From: Flavobacterium caseinilyticum | Lineage (GTDB): Bacteria > Bacteroidota > Bacteroidia > Flavobacteriales > Flavobacteriaceae | Direction: 5' to 3' | Assembly (NCBI RefSeq): GCF_004349085.1 | Contig: NZ_SMFM01000010.1 | Location: forward strand, 62,001 to 126,000 | DNA: 64,000 nucleotides | In this document: piece after piece, positions 37,005 through 47,216 of the stretch | Position numbering within the stretch: position 1 is the stretch's first letter | How the letters are laid out: every line of letters starts with the position of its first letter | Position numbers and translations under genes: made by a program | The notes under the pieces: model-generated | Seen by the model: only the letters and a program-made list of their open reading frames with translations | Database searches by the model: none | Told to the model about the DNA's origin: nothing

Positions 37005-40000
37005 TTATTTTTTATCCATCCATTTTCTGGCATTGACAAAAGCCTCATGCCACGGCGAAACTTCATCGTTTCTATCTTTTGGATAATGTGCCCAGTTCCA
37101 TTGAAATGTAGAACGCTCAATATGTGGCATCATCACTAAATGACGACCCGTTTTATCACACAACATCGCTGTGTTATAATCGGAACCATTTGGATTTGCA
37201 GGATAGCCTTCGTAAGCATATTTAGAAACAATATTATAATTTTCTTCACCCATTGGCAAGTTGAATTTTCCTTCTCCATGCGAAACCCAAACTCCAAGTG
37301 TACTTCCTGCTAATGTAGAAAGCATCACTGAATTGTTTTCCTGTACGGTAACCGATGTAAAAATACTTTCGTGTTTATGACTTTCGTTGTGCAGCATTTT
37401 TCCGTGAACTTCATGCTCCGGATTAATCACTTCCAATTCCATAAACAATTGGCAACCATTACATATTCCCACAGATAACGTATCTTCTCTTTTGAAGAAA
37501 TTATCTAAAGCTGTTTTTGCCTTTTCATTGTATAAAAATGCTCCGGCCCAACCTTTGGCAGAACCTAAAACATCTGAATTCGAGAATCCACCAACAGCAC
37601 CAATGAACTGAATGTCTTCCAAAGTTTCACGGCCTGAAATCAAATCGGTCATGTGAACGTCTTTCACATCAAAACCGGCTAAGTACATCGCATTTGCCAT
37701 CTCACGCTCCGAGTTGCTTCCTTTTTCACGGATAATAGCTGCTTTAGGTCTTGCTTGAGAAGCGTCGATAACTGGTTTTTTTCCTGTAAAATGTGCAGGG
37801 AACGTATAATTTAAAGCTTGGTTTTTATAATTGTCAAAACGCGCTTGAGCCGTTCCGTTCTTTGATTGTTTTTGGTCCAATAAAAACGAAGTTTTGAACC
37901 AAATATCTCTGTATTTTTTGATGTCGAAAGTCGAAAGTCCAAGGTCTAAAGTTCCGCTTATTGCTACTGAACCAATTTTGAAGAATTCGACATTGTTTTG
38001 CTTCAATTTTGCTTCAACAACTTCGTCTGAATTGGCTTGGAAAACTACTGCGATATTTTCAGAAAATAAATATTTGATGATGTCTTTTTCTTCAAAAACA
38101 GAAAAATCTATTTTTGCTCCCAAATTCACATCTGCGAAACACATTTCTAATAAAGTTGTGATCAAACCACCACTTCCAATGTCGTGACCTGCAAGGATAT
38201 TGTTTTCTAAAATTAATTCCTGAATCGTATTGAACCCTCTTTTGAAAAATGCAGCGTCTTTAATCGTTGGAACTTCTTTTCCAATAGTATTCAATGTTTG
38301 TGCAAACGAAGAACCACCTAATTTGAAATCATCTTGTGATAAATTGATATAATAAATAGAACCGCCATCTTTTTGTAAAACAGGCTCTACTACTTTTCTA
38401 ATATCGGTACAATTTCCACCTGCTGAAATGATTACCGTTCCCGGTGCGATTACTTCGTCATTTGGATATTTTTGTTTCATCGAAAGTGAATCTTTTCCGG
38501 TTGGAATGTTTATTCCTAATTCAATTGCAAAATCTGAACAAGCTTCAACTGCAGCGTATAAACGAGCGTCTTCTCCTTCGTTTTTGCAAGCCCACATCCA
38601 GTTTGCCGAAAGTGAAATTCCTTTTAATCCGTCTTTTATTGGAGCCCAAACAATATTTGATAAAGATTCAGCAATAGCAGTTCTTGTTCCTGCCACCGGA
38701 TCAATTAATGAAGCAATAGGCGAGTGCCCAATTGAAGTGGCAATTCCTTCTATTCCTTGGTAATCCAAGGCCATAACACCACAATTATTCAATGGCAATT
38801 GCAAGGGTCCGGCACATTGTTGTTTGGCCACTTTACCACCCACACAACGGTCAACTTTATTGGTCAACCAGTCTTTACAAGCTACAGCCTCCAATTGAAG
38901 CACTTGCTCTAAGTAGGTCGAAATGTTTTTCTTATCATATACTAAATCAGTATAATTTCTTTCGATTGTTTTGTCTGTCATCACCACTTTTGGAGAACTT
39001 CCAAAAAAGTCTTCCAACGCAAAATCCATTGGTTTAGCACCTGTTGATTTTGATTGAAAAGTAAAACGGTGATCTCCGGTTACGTCTCCTACTTGATACA
39101 TTGGTGAACGCTCACGGTCTGCAATTTTTTGTAATAAATCGATGTTTTCTTTGGCGATAACTAATCCCATTCTTTCTTGAGATTCGTTACCAATTATTTC
39201 TTTTGCCGAAAGGGTAGGATCCCCAACAGGCAATTTGTCTAAATCAATTAATCCGCCCGTTTCTTCCACTAATTCCGAAAGACAGTTTAAGTGTCCACCA
39301 GCTCCGTGATCGTGAATCGAAACAATTGGATTAATATCACTTTCTACTAAACCACGAATGGCATTGGCAGCACGTTTTTGCATTTCCGGGTTCGAACGTT
39401 GAATCGCATTCAATTCAATTCCTGAACTGAAAGCTCCGGTATCTGCTGAAGAAACTGCAGCTCCACCCATTCCAATTCTATAATTTTCACCACCAAGGAT
39501 CACAATTTTATCACCTGTTTGTGGTTTCTTCTTAATCGCTTGGTCTAATTTTCCGTACCCAATTCCACCCGCTTGCATAATCACTTTGTCGAAACCTAGT
39601 TTGCGAGCGTCCTCTTCGTGTTCGAAAGTCAGAATAGAACCTGTAATCAACGGTTGCCCAAATTTATTTCCAAAATCAGAAGCTCCGTTTGATGCTTTGA
39701 TCAAAATGTCCATTGGGGTTTGATACAACCATTTTCTTTCGGTCATGCCATTTTCCCATGGTCTGTTTTCGGCTAAACGAGAGTATGAAGTCATGTAAAC
39801 TGCCGTTCCTGCCATTGGCAAAGAGCCTTGTCCACCTGCTAAACGGTCCCGAATTTCTCCGCCAGAACCCGTTGCAGCTCCGTTGAAAGGCTCTACTGTT
39901 GTTGGGAAATTATGTGTTTCTGCTTTTAATGAAATAACAGAATCAAATTCTTTTACTTCATAAAAATCAGGTTTGTCAGCACTTTTTGGTGCAAATTGTT

Positions 40001-40673
40001 GTACTCGTGGCCCTTTTACAAAAGCAACGTTATCTTTATAAGCCGAAACAATATCGTTCGGATTTTCCTGAGATGTTTTCTTGATTAATTTGAATAAGGA
40101 AGACTCTTTTTCTTCCCCGTCAATGATGAATTTTCCGTTGAAAATCTTGTGGCGACAGTGTTCTGAATTGGCTTGTGAAAAACCAAAAATCTCTGAATCG
40201 GTTAGTTTACGACCTAATTTTATCGCTAGATTATCTAAATATTCCACTTCTTCAGGACTTAAAGACAATCCTTCTTGTTTGTTGTAAGCAGCAATATCGT
40301 CGATGTCCAAAATGGCTTCCGGTAGTACGTTGATAGTGAAAATATCTTGATTTAACTCGGCGTATTTTTGCGAAAGCATCGGGTCAAAATCAGAAAAATC
40401 AGCTGTTCCTTTGTGAAATTCTTCAATTCTAATGATTCCGGATATTCCCATGTTTTGGGTGATTTCTACAGCATTAGTGCTCCAAGGCGTTATCATTGTG
40501 GCCCGAGGACCAACAAAAAAATCCGTCAGTACGGATTTTTCTATTTTATTTGAATCGGCAAAAAGCCAGTTAAGTTTTGAAATGTCTTCAGCCGACATTT
40601 CGACTTCGCTCAATGCATTTTGCGTTTGTACGGCAAAAACAGTTTTGCTTTGGTTTTCAAAGAAATGGATCAT
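37005..40673 (-). CDS. purL: Phosphoribosylformylglycinamidine synthase, single-chain
   Basis: This 1222-residue FGAM synthase carries out the fourth step of purine synthesis, using glutamine and ATP. The N-terminal domain is followed by the ATP-binding synthase parts (AETHNFPTTVEPFNGAATGS, GAGGHLNCLSELVEETGG, PTGKDSLSMKQKYP, GHDIGSGGLITTLLEM). The C-terminal class I glutaminase domain has its nucleophile Cys in VGICNGCQLFMEL and the His-Glu pair near MMPHIERSTFQWNW. This fused large form matches E. coli PurL. I start it at the ATG at 40673 (MIHFFENQ); an upstream ATG at 40703 overlaps the likely promoter box. It is monocistronic. Confidence 0.97.
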   Translation of the reverse strand: MIHFFENQSKTVFAVQTQNALSEVEMSAEDISKLNWLFADSNKIEKSVLTDFFVGPRATMITPWSTNAVEITQNMGISGIIRIEEFHKGTADFSDFDPMLSQKYAELNQDIFTINVLPEAILDIDDIAAYNKQEGLSLSPEEVEYLDNLAIKLGRKLTDSEIFGFSQANSEHCRHKIFNGKFIIDGEEKESSLFKLIKKTSQENPNDIVSAYKDNVAFVKGPRVQQFAPKSADKPDFYEVKEFDSVISLKAETHNFPTTVEPFNGAATGSGGEIRDRLAGGQGSLPMAGTAVYMTSYSRLAENRPWENGMTERKWLYQTPMDILIKASNGASDFGNKFGQPLITGSILTFEHEEDARKLGFDKVIMQAGGIGYGKLDQAIKKKPQTGDKIVILGGENYRIGMGGAAVSSADTGAFSSGIELNAIQRSNPEMQKRAANAIRGLVESDINPIVSIHDHGAGGHLNCLSELVEETGGLIDLDKLPVGDPTLSAKEIIGNESQERMGLVIAKENIDLLQKIADRERSPMYQVGDVTGDHRFTFQSKSTGAKPMDFALEDFFGSSPKVVMTDKTIERNYTDLVYDKKNISTYLEQVLQLEAVACKDWLTNKVDRCVGGKVAKQQCAGPLQLPLNNCGVMALDYQGIEGIATSIGHSPIASLIDPVAGTRTAIAESLSNIVWAPIKDGLKGISLSANWMWACKNEGEDARLYAAVEACSDFAIELGINIPTGKDSLSMKQKYPNDEVIAPGTVIISAGGNCTDIRKVVEPVLQKDGGSIYYINLSQDDFKLGGSSFAQTLNTIGKEVPTIKDAAFFKRGFNTIQELILENNILAGHDIGSGGLITTLLEMCFADVNLGAKIDFSVFEEKDIIKYLFSENIAVVFQANSDEVVEAKLKQNNVEFFKIGSVAISGTLDLGLSTFDIKKYRDIWFKTSFLLDQKQSKNGTAQARFDNYKNQALNYTFPAHFTGKKPVIDASQARPKAAIIREKGSNSEREMANAMYLAGFDVKDVHMTDLISGRETLEDIQFIGAVGGFSNSDVLGSAKGWAGAFLYNEKAKTALDNFFKREDTLSVGICNGCQLFMELEVINPEHEVHGKMLHNESHKHESIFTSVTVQENNSVMLSTLAGSTLGVWVSHGEGKFNLPMGEENYNIVSKYAYEGYPANPNGSDYNTAMLCDKTGRHLVMMPHIERSTFQWNWAHYPKDRNDEVSPWHEAFVNARKWMDKK

Positions 40674-40700
40674 TGTTATGTAGTTTGTTGTATTGCGGTG

Positions 40701-40708
40701 CAAATTTA
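40701..40708 (-). promoter_or_regulatory. Candidate -7 box of purL
   Basis: Minus-strand TAAATTTG fits TAnnTTTG and ends 27 bp before the chosen ATG at 40673. It overlaps the alternative start at 40703, supporting the shorter protein. Confidence 0.45.
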
Positions 40709-40734
40709 GACAATTAAGATTAAATTTTGGCTAT

Positions 40735-40761
40735 AAAAAAAGCGGCAAATTTGCCGCTTTT
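40735..40761 (-). terminator. Terminator of the longer endonuclease I gene
   Basis: AAAGCGGCAAA pairs perfectly with TTTGCCGCTTT; the A run at 40735-40740 gives a T run on the minus strand. The stem is almost the same as that of the terminator at 43594-43620. Confidence 0.88.
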
Positions 40762-40765
40762 AGAA

Positions 40766-43321
40766 TTAGTTGATTATTAATTTTTTTATGACCGAATCCG
40801 AATCGATGCTAACGCGAACTAAGTACGTTCCTTTAGTAATGTTTGGCAGCGTAATTTCTGATTTGGTGCTGTTTTCTTCGCTGTAAATTTTCTGACCAAT
40901 GATAGAATAAATTTCAATAGAATACATTTTATTCGAATTATTGACAGAGAAAGTTCCATTGGATGGATTTGGATAGATAGCAATATCATTAATATCTAAA
41001 ACTGTTTCAATTTTCGACTCTTTGGCAACCATACGACTTCCTAAATTGTTACAAGTGTCTGATGCAAATGAATCCCATTGGGTTGTTTTATTGAAAGTAG
41101 TCGTAGGAGAAGTAACGGTTGCTTTTCTGCGGAGGGTTTGATCCGCTGCAAAGTTTGCCGTTCCGCCGTTAAATGTACCAATGATGTCAATTAAAACGCC
41201 ATTTTTAAATAAACCTACAGCATCGTTTCCATTAAAAGCCATTTCACCAGCTGATGTAGAAAGATTAGCCGAGCTTGTAGGATAACAAGTGGAAGCCATT
41301 AAACTATTTACAATAGTGAATTTACTTCCGTTATTCAACGTTCCAGTTAAAGGTAGTCCTGTGCTCCAAGTTCCTGCACCATTCGTTTGTTTTTTAATGC
41401 TGTAAATGGATAAGTTGATCGCTGCGCCAGTTGCATTTGAAATTTCCAAAGCTTTGTTATTTGAAGAACCTTCAATATATTCAGAAAACAACAAATCAGT
41501 TGCAGTTGAACCGCTTGCGGTTGTTGTAACATTCAGAGTATTACTCGATGCAGAAATATTACCTGCGGCATCCTTAGCTTTTACAGTGAAAGAATAAGCT
41601 GTTGCGGCGGTTAATCCGGTAACATTATAGGTCGTGGTTGAAACGGTTCCTAACAAAGTGGTTCCTCTGTACACATTGTAGCCGGTTACTCCCACATTGT
41701 CAGTAGCAGCAGTCCATGATAAAGTGGTGGCAGTTTGAGTTGTTCCCGATGCTGTCAAAGCTGTTGGTGCAGATGGAGCTGTTGTGTCAGTAGTTCCGGC
41801 AACTATATTTACCGTGTAATCCTCTACTTGGCCATACGGAATCGCTTCACATGAAGTTGGAATCGCATTGTATTTCATCGAAACTCTCATTCTCGTAGTT
41901 CCTAATGCAGCCGAAACTGGTATCGTGATTGTTCCAATTGCCGGAGTAGTTGTTGAAGCAGCCTTTGACCAAACCAATTCACCAGCATCAGTAAATAATC
42001 CGTTTTTGTTATAGTCGATCCAAACGGCGTATCCTTCGCTGTAAGCAGTACTTGTCCATGACGGTGTTATTGTAATAGTATTTGCCGTCCCAGCAGTTAC
42101 ATTTGTAGTTAGTGCAGTGAAATTTTCATAACCGGCAGTTCCGGTCGTGGTATTATTTATAGTACCAAAAACGACTTTACCTATTTTTTCGTCTACAGTG
42201 CTGTTTCCTTGAGAAGCACAATACGTAATTGATGTTCCAGCCGCAGTTGTAACGTTCACGTTATTACTTGAAGCCGAAGAATTTCCAGCTGCATCTTTGG
42301 CAACAACATAAAACGAATAGGCTGTTGAAGCTGTTAGGCCAGTGATAGTTGTGGTTGTTCCAGTTACAGTCGTTTTTAAAGCGCTGTTCATGTAAACATT
42401 ATATCCAGTCACTCCAATATTATCAATAGAAGCCGTCCAGCTTAATGAAACTGAGTTTGATGTTGTTCCGCTGGCTATTAAATTCGTTGGAGTAGTAGGA
42501 ACTTGTGCATCAGCAGTTGGACTCCAAATCGCTTGTACATATTCCGGATGATCAATGTATGGATTCCTATTATTTTGCGCAGTATAAATCGCATTGTTAC
42601 GCGCAAGTTCTCTGGCGCTAACCGGATCTTGATTGTGCCAAGTGATCAGTAAGTTTAAAAAAGCAGTGGTAAAAACTTGATTACTGCTTCCATTGAACAT
42701 AGCATAAGGATAACCGGCAACAGTATTTTCGTATCGTGTGGCAAAATAAAAATACATTCTTGCGATGTCACCTTTGAATTCGTTGAGAGGTTCGAAAGTT
42801 GTTCCAGTGTATCCGGCAGTTCCACTGGATCCAAGTTTACTTCCGTTTAAAGAGGTCCAAGATGCTGTAGCTACATTTCCATGGGGATAACTAGAACGTT
42901 GTCCGTTCACTTTGCCGTCCGTGGGAGTGATGAAATGTGCATCTGAAACCATTGGTGCCGCAGAATTGAAAGTAGACTGCGGAATTATATGTTCTCTGTT
43001 ATAACAATCACCTTCTACACTATAGGTTCCGCATCTTTGCGTTGTTCCTGCCGAATAACTGTAAGGATCTGTTCCCGATGGCTTTTCAGAATACATGTCT
43101 AAAATAGTGCCGTCATTTTCATAGTAATAATCCCTGTCCGAAGTTTGGTATATCGTATATAAACCTGCATATCCATTATCAGTGTGGCCTTTGATAATGT
43201 TGTATAATTGTGTTTTCAAGGTGTAGCCAGTTCCCGTGGCTGTGGTGTAGTAACCGCTTGGTATTTGTGCAATACCAACGGTAAAGAACAGTAACAGTAA
43301 TGCAGAGTAGATTTTTTTCAT
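40766..43321 (-). CDS. Secreted endonuclease I with FN3, GEVED, lamin-tail and T9SS tail
   Basis: This 851-residue secreted nuclease has a signal peptide (1-18), an endonuclease I (EndA/NucM) domain at about 20-270 with the catalytic motif YNREHIIPQS, an FN3 domain (about 275-360, ending in the TSVxL..TAS form), a GEVED-like domain with VEDYTVN (about 375-512), a second FN3 (about 520-605), a lamin-tail-like domain (LLFSEYIEGSSNNKALEI, about 615-770) and a type A Por/T9SS sorting tail (YPNPSNGTFSV, 780-851). It should be exported by the T9SS and degrade extracellular DNA. It has a terminator of its own. Confidence 0.9.
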   Translation of the reverse strand: MKKIYSALLLLFFTVGIAQIPSGYYTTATGTGYTLKTQLYNIIKGHTDNGYAGLYTIYQTSDRDYYYENDGTILDMYSEKPSGTDPYSYSAGTTQRCGTYSVEGDCYNREHIIPQSTFNSAAPMVSDAHFITPTDGKVNGQRSSYPHGNVATASWTSLNGSKLGSSGTAGYTGTTFEPLNEFKGDIARMYFYFATRYENTVAGYPYAMFNGSSNQVFTTAFLNLLITWHNQDPVSARELARNNAIYTAQNNRNPYIDHPEYVQAIWSPTADAQVPTTPTNLIASGTTSNSVSLSWTASIDNIGVTGYNVYMNSALKTTVTGTTTTITGLTASTAYSFYVVAKDAAGNSSASSNNVNVTTAAGTSITYCASQGNSTVDEKIGKVVFGTINNTTTGTAGYENFTALTTNVTAGTANTITITPSWTSTAYSEGYAVWIDYNKNGLFTDAGELVWSKAASTTTPAIGTITIPVSAALGTTRMRVSMKYNAIPTSCEAIPYGQVEDYTVNIVAGTTDTTAPSAPTALTASGTTQTATTLSWTAATDNVGVTGYNVYRGTTLLGTVSTTTYNVTGLTAATAYSFTVKAKDAAGNISASSNTLNVTTTASGSTATDLLFSEYIEGSSNNKALEISNATGAAINLSIYSIKKQTNGAGTWSTGLPLTGTLNNGSKFTIVNSLMASTCYPTSSANLSTSAGEMAFNGNDAVGLFKNGVLIDIIGTFNGGTANFAADQTLRRKATVTSPTTTFNKTTQWDSFASDTCNNLGSRMVAKESKIETVLDINDIAIYPNPSNGTFSVNNSNKMYSIEIYSIIGQKIYSEENSTKSEITLPNITKGTYLVRVSIDSDSVIKKLIIN

Positions 43322-43593
43322 AATTTAAAGTTGTTTTTGTTATTGGGGTTTGTTTCAGTTTTTAAGAACGTGGTTTTCATAATTTAAAAAACTGAAGGCA
43401 CGCAAATTTATCACTTTTACGACGGTTTACGTTAAGGAATTATTAAGATAATTATGATTTTCTTAACATAATTATTAACATTTCCCTAATAGTAGCTTTA
43501 CTCTTATTTTAGGCCTAATCAAAAGAATAGGAAACCAAAAAGCTATGTAAAATATAGATCCAAGCACCCCTTTTTTATCTTAAAAATTGGAAC

Positions 43594-43620
43594 AAAAAAA
43601 GCGGCAAAAATGCCGCTTTA
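43594..43620 (-). terminator. Terminator of the shorter endonuclease I gene
   Basis: AAAGCGGCA pairs with TGCCGCTTT; the A run before gives minus-strand Ts. It is nearly identical in stem to the terminator of the neighbouring paralogue. The rest of the 322-bp gap (43322-43643) is AT-rich, with a TAATTATG/CATAATTA inverted repeat at 43449-43474. Confidence 0.85.
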
Positions 43621-43643
43621 AATAAAATAGATTGGTATATCAA

Positions 43644-45413
43644 CTAGTTTACAATAATTTTTTTAGTAACCGATTTCGCATCGTTCGTAATTTTAATTAA
43701 GTAAACTCCACTTTGAAGATTATCTACAGCTGCTGACGAACTGTTTGTGTATTCTTTTTCAAAAACTTTTTGTCCTAATATTGAAAACACTTGAACAGAA
43801 TATTTTTCATCAGAATTTTCGAAATTTATTTTGACATTTCCATTAGATGGATTTGGATAGATTTCAAAACGGCTTGCGTCTAATTCATCAATTCCAAGTG
43901 AAGTGGCACAAGTCCAAGAAAGATCGTCAAATTTAACACGGTTTGACGACGTGCTGTTTCCTGTGATGCTGATTATTACATTTCCGGTAACATTTATCCC
44001 TGATATAGTTGTTGTAGTTGCGGTAGCACTATATGGTATAGTTCCAACTTCGATTCCATTAACATTAAGTTTGAAAGACCCTGCAGTTCCAGAAAAAACA
44101 AGTTGAGTAGTAACTGTTAAATCTTTGATTCCGTTAGCGACAGCTGTAGAGGTAAGAGTAGCATTTCTCATTGTTAACGCTCTTGAATTCAAGGTTTGAT
44201 CCGTACGAGAATCTGTAGCTGTCCAAGTTATTCCGGCATTAGTCCAAGTTTGTGTTGCATAAGAAGTTGCATTAGCTGGAATAGTCTGAAAATCTTCAGA
44301 AGCACAAGAGGTTGTACCTGCAGCAGGAGCTGCAGTAGTTCCTTCCACAGTAACACTTGCTACTGAAGAATTTCTTTCCGCATCTCTAGTTATTATATAA
44401 AAGTTGTAAGCTGTAGATGCAGCTAAACCACTTACTGTTGCAGTTAATCCCGTTTCAGTAGATTTTAAAGTACCGTTGACATACAAGTCATAACCTGTAA
44501 CTGCAACATTGTCTGTAGCTGCAGTCCAAGTTAAGGTAACACTGTTCGAAGTTGTCTCGGTTACTTTTAGGTTTGTTACAGCAGTAGGAGCTTCTGTATC
44601 AACAACCTCCATTTTCCAGATAGCCGTTACATAATCAGGGTTGTCAATAAATGGATTTCGGTTGCTCTGACGCGCATAAATAGCGTTGTTACGGGCAATT
44701 TCTCTCGCACTGACCGGATCTTGGTTATGCCAAGCCAGTAATTGATTTAAAAATGCTGTGGTAAATACTTTATTGGTTGAATTATTGAACATAGGGTAAT
44801 TGTATCCGGCAACAGTATTTTCATAACGTGTTGCAAAATAGAAATACATTCTGGCAATATCGCCTTTAAATTCATTAATTGGTTCAAAAACAGGACCTGT
44901 ATATCCTGCTGTTGTACTTGCTCCAAGTTTACTTCCATTTTTGGTGGTTTCAGTTGCGATTGCAACTACTGAATGCGGATAGTTAGACCTTATTCCATTT
45001 ACTTTGCCATCTGTAGGTGTAATAAAATGAGCATCAGAAACCATAGGCGATTGTTGATTGAATATAGATTGTGGTATGATGTGTTCTCTATTGTAACAAT
45101 CTCCTTCGTTTGTGTAGTTTCCGCATCGTTGTGTAGTTGCAATGCTATAATTGTAAGGATCTACTCCAGCAGGATTCTCAGAATACATATCTAACACAGA
45201 ACCGTCATTTTCAAAGAAATTATCAATATCCGAAGTTTGGTAGGTAACATACAAACCTGCGTAATCATTAACGGTATGATCTTTTATGATGTTATATAAT
45301 TGTGTTTTTAGGGTGTAACCGGTCCCTGTGGCATTTGTGTAATATCCAGCTGGGGCTTGTGCAAAACCCGCAGTAAAAAGAAATAATAAGAATAGTGAGT
45401 AGATTTGTTTCAT
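43644..45413 (-). CDS. Secreted endonuclease I with FN3 and T9SS tail
   Basis: This is a 589-residue paralogue of the neighbouring endonuclease. The signal peptide, the endonuclease I domain (YNREHIIPQSIFNQQSP; DAHFITPTDGKVNG; FKGDIARMYFYFATRYEN) and the first FN3 domain match it closely. The middle region (about 375-505) is a different beta-sandwich module, and the tail (YPNPSNGNVKI, about 518-589) is a type A T9SS sorting signal. The two genes are in tandem on the minus strand, each with its own terminator, so this is a duplication followed by different C-terminal module gain. Confidence 0.9.
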   Translation of the reverse strand: MKQIYSLFLLFLFTAGFAQAPAGYYTNATGTGYTLKTQLYNIIKDHTVNDYAGLYVTYQTSDIDNFFENDGSVLDMYSENPAGVDPYNYSIATTQRCGNYTNEGDCYNREHIIPQSIFNQQSPMVSDAHFITPTDGKVNGIRSNYPHSVVAIATETTKNGSKLGASTTAGYTGPVFEPINEFKGDIARMYFYFATRYENTVAGYNYPMFNNSTNKVFTTAFLNQLLAWHNQDPVSAREIARNNAIYARQSNRNPFIDNPDYVTAIWKMEVVDTEAPTAVTNLKVTETTSNSVTLTWTAATDNVAVTGYDLYVNGTLKSTETGLTATVSGLAASTAYNFYIITRDAERNSSVASVTVEGTTAAPAAGTTSCASEDFQTIPANATSYATQTWTNAGITWTATDSRTDQTLNSRALTMRNATLTSTAVANGIKDLTVTTQLVFSGTAGSFKLNVNGIEVGTIPYSATATTTTISGINVTGNVIISITGNSTSSNRVKFDDLSWTCATSLGIDELDASRFEIYPNPSNGNVKINFENSDEKYSVQVFSILGQKVFEKEYTNSSSAAVDNLQSGVYLIKITNDAKSVTKKIIVN

Positions 45414-45573
45414 AATCTAATAATGGATTAATTGGTTTTAAAAATAATTTAATTTATTGTTTTGAAATTTTGACAAAACTAATATTTAAATTAGAATTTA
45501 AGGTTATTAAATGTTTAATAAAATCGAGTTTTTTTTTGGGTTTTAGAGGTCTTAAATTCTGATTTGTAATTCT

Positions 45574-47100
45574 TTATTTTGGAAAAACTTCGTTTTGATA
45601 CGCACCTAAATCCGGCGGTAAAGTTCTCGTATTTCCTGTTATATCTAGCGGAATCAGATAAGCCGAATTCCCTTTTGCGAAAGCGGCAGAAGTTGCATCA
45701 ATGTTGAATTTGTTTTGTGCTATACTGAAGAATTTTGGATCCTTGTTCAAAAGTATAGCGTTGTAATGTGCTGTATCCGTAGTGAATTGGTAATTGGGAT
45801 TCGTCGTGAATTGATTGGACACGTTATCAAATTTAATAAGGCAATTGTTGAATTGGTATTCAAAAGCGGCTCCCGTTTTCTTGTTTAAACTCATTTCGTT
45901 CGCGTACGATCCATAAATGATGCAGTTGTTAAAAGTGGCTGCAGTCAAATCTTTCACTTCCGGAATTGCTGCCAAAATATAATTACTCACCAAAACAGCC
46001 ACTTGTTGCGAGCTGTTCCAGTTATTATAGAAAGTAGAATGAGTAAATGAATAATTTCCGCCGTACGTGCAGGCTAAGCTGGCTTGTCCTGCATTATTGA
46101 TGACTACATTTTCACCTTTAATTTTTGCGGTCTGCGCCAAAATTCCGTAGTTGCTACAATTGTAAATTTGGGTGTTTTTGACAGAAACCGTACTGCCATC
46201 ATTGTTTTGAATTAATAAACCAATCGTTGCATTTTTAATGGTTAGGTGATTAATAGTGTTATTGGTACTTCCATCTGTAAGCCAGATGGTTCCCCATTGC
46301 CCCGGCACATCTGTAAAATCTGGTTCTAATCGGTCACCTTCAAAAATGACTTCATTCTCCATTTGATTTGTTGACGACAATATACCATTTACATTGATGG
46401 AGGCATTACTGGCAACAATAAGACCAGAATTAGCATGAAAATGAACTCTGGTTCCTGCTTCAAAAGTGGCAGTTTTATTCGAGGGAACGGCTGCATAGCC
46501 ATAAATAACATACGGTTTATCATTGGTAAACTGCAATTCATTTCCATTTATAGGATCATTTTCATCGAGATAAAATCCCTCAATTTTTTCGTTTCCAATG
46601 GGAAGTGTTTCGCTGGTTCCGTCAGCAAAACGTTTTGGATACAGGAAAACAGCGTCTTGGATTAGCGTCACTAATTCTACATTTTGAAGATTTTGGCCAC
46701 TGTCAAACTGAATTTGATCGGTATATAAAAAATCAGTTTGATTTGCATCAGTTACATGTGCGGTTGTTTCTATAAAAATATACAAGCTGTCTTTGGCTAA
46801 AAGATCCACATTATTAAAAATTTTCCCTTCAGTTCCTTGCATTCCATCAACGGTCATTCGGTACTTTGAGTTTAATCCTTTTGCTAATTTAATGCTTGGA
46901 ATAGTGATGTCATTTTTGCTTTTGTTATACACTTTGAGTCGGTACGTGCTGGAACCGATGTTTGAAAAAATGGTGTCTAAATAAATTGTGTCTTTAGAAA
47001 AAGTTAGCTCACCGGTACTGGATACTGTTTCAAAATCACTGCGACAAGAGCAAATTGAAATAAGTATTCCGATAAAAAATAATAAAGTGAAAGGGCGCAT
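45574..47100 (-). CDS. Lipoprotein with right-handed beta-helix
   Basis: This 508-residue lipoprotein has its lipobox at SICSCRS (Cys19) and probably sits in the outer or inner membrane facing the periplasm. A beta-sandwich (about 30-150, LKVYNKSKNDITIPSIKL) is followed by a right-handed parallel beta-helix (about 200-480) with many Asn/Gly coils such as INHLTIKNATIGLLIQNNDG and NNCIIYGSYANEM. Such proteins bind or cut polysaccharides or act as scaffolds, but I see no catalytic motif to decide. Monocistronic. Confidence 0.75.
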   Translation of the reverse strand: MRPFTLLFFIGILISICSCRSDFETVSSTGELTFSKDTIYLDTIFSNIGSSTYRLKVYNKSKNDITIPSIKLAKGLNSKYRMTVDGMQGTEGKIFNNVDLLAKDSLYIFIETTAHVTDANQTDFLYTDQIQFDSGQNLQNVELVTLIQDAVFLYPKRFADGTSETLPIGNEKIEGFYLDENDPINGNELQFTNDKPYVIYGYAAVPSNKTATFEAGTRVHFHANSGLIVASNASINVNGILSSTNQMENEVIFEGDRLEPDFTDVPGQWGTIWLTDGSTNNTINHLTIKNATIGLLIQNNDGSTVSVKNTQIYNCSNYGILAQTAKIKGENVVINNAGQASLACTYGGNYSFTHSTFYNNWNSSQQVAVLVSNYILAAIPEVKDLTAATFNNCIIYGSYANEMSLNKKTGAAFEYQFNNCLIKFDNVSNQFTTNPNYQFTTDTAHYNAILLNKDPKFFSIAQNKFNIDATSAAFAKGNSAYLIPLDITGNTRTLPPDLGAYQNEVFPK

Positions 47101-47216
47101 TGCGATATTTTTTTTTGTAAAAATAGAAAAAAACTCATTCGATTTTATATTATCAATTGTTTTGATGTTTTCTAACTCATCTTTTATTTAAATTTACATT
47201 TTAAAAAATAAAGTTC

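Noticed and set aside
36817..37086. Plus-strand open frame of about 90 codons across the purL stop
   Set aside because: It overlaps purL on the opposite strand and the flavoprotein remnant, which explain its openness; the translated sequence has no coherent fold pattern.
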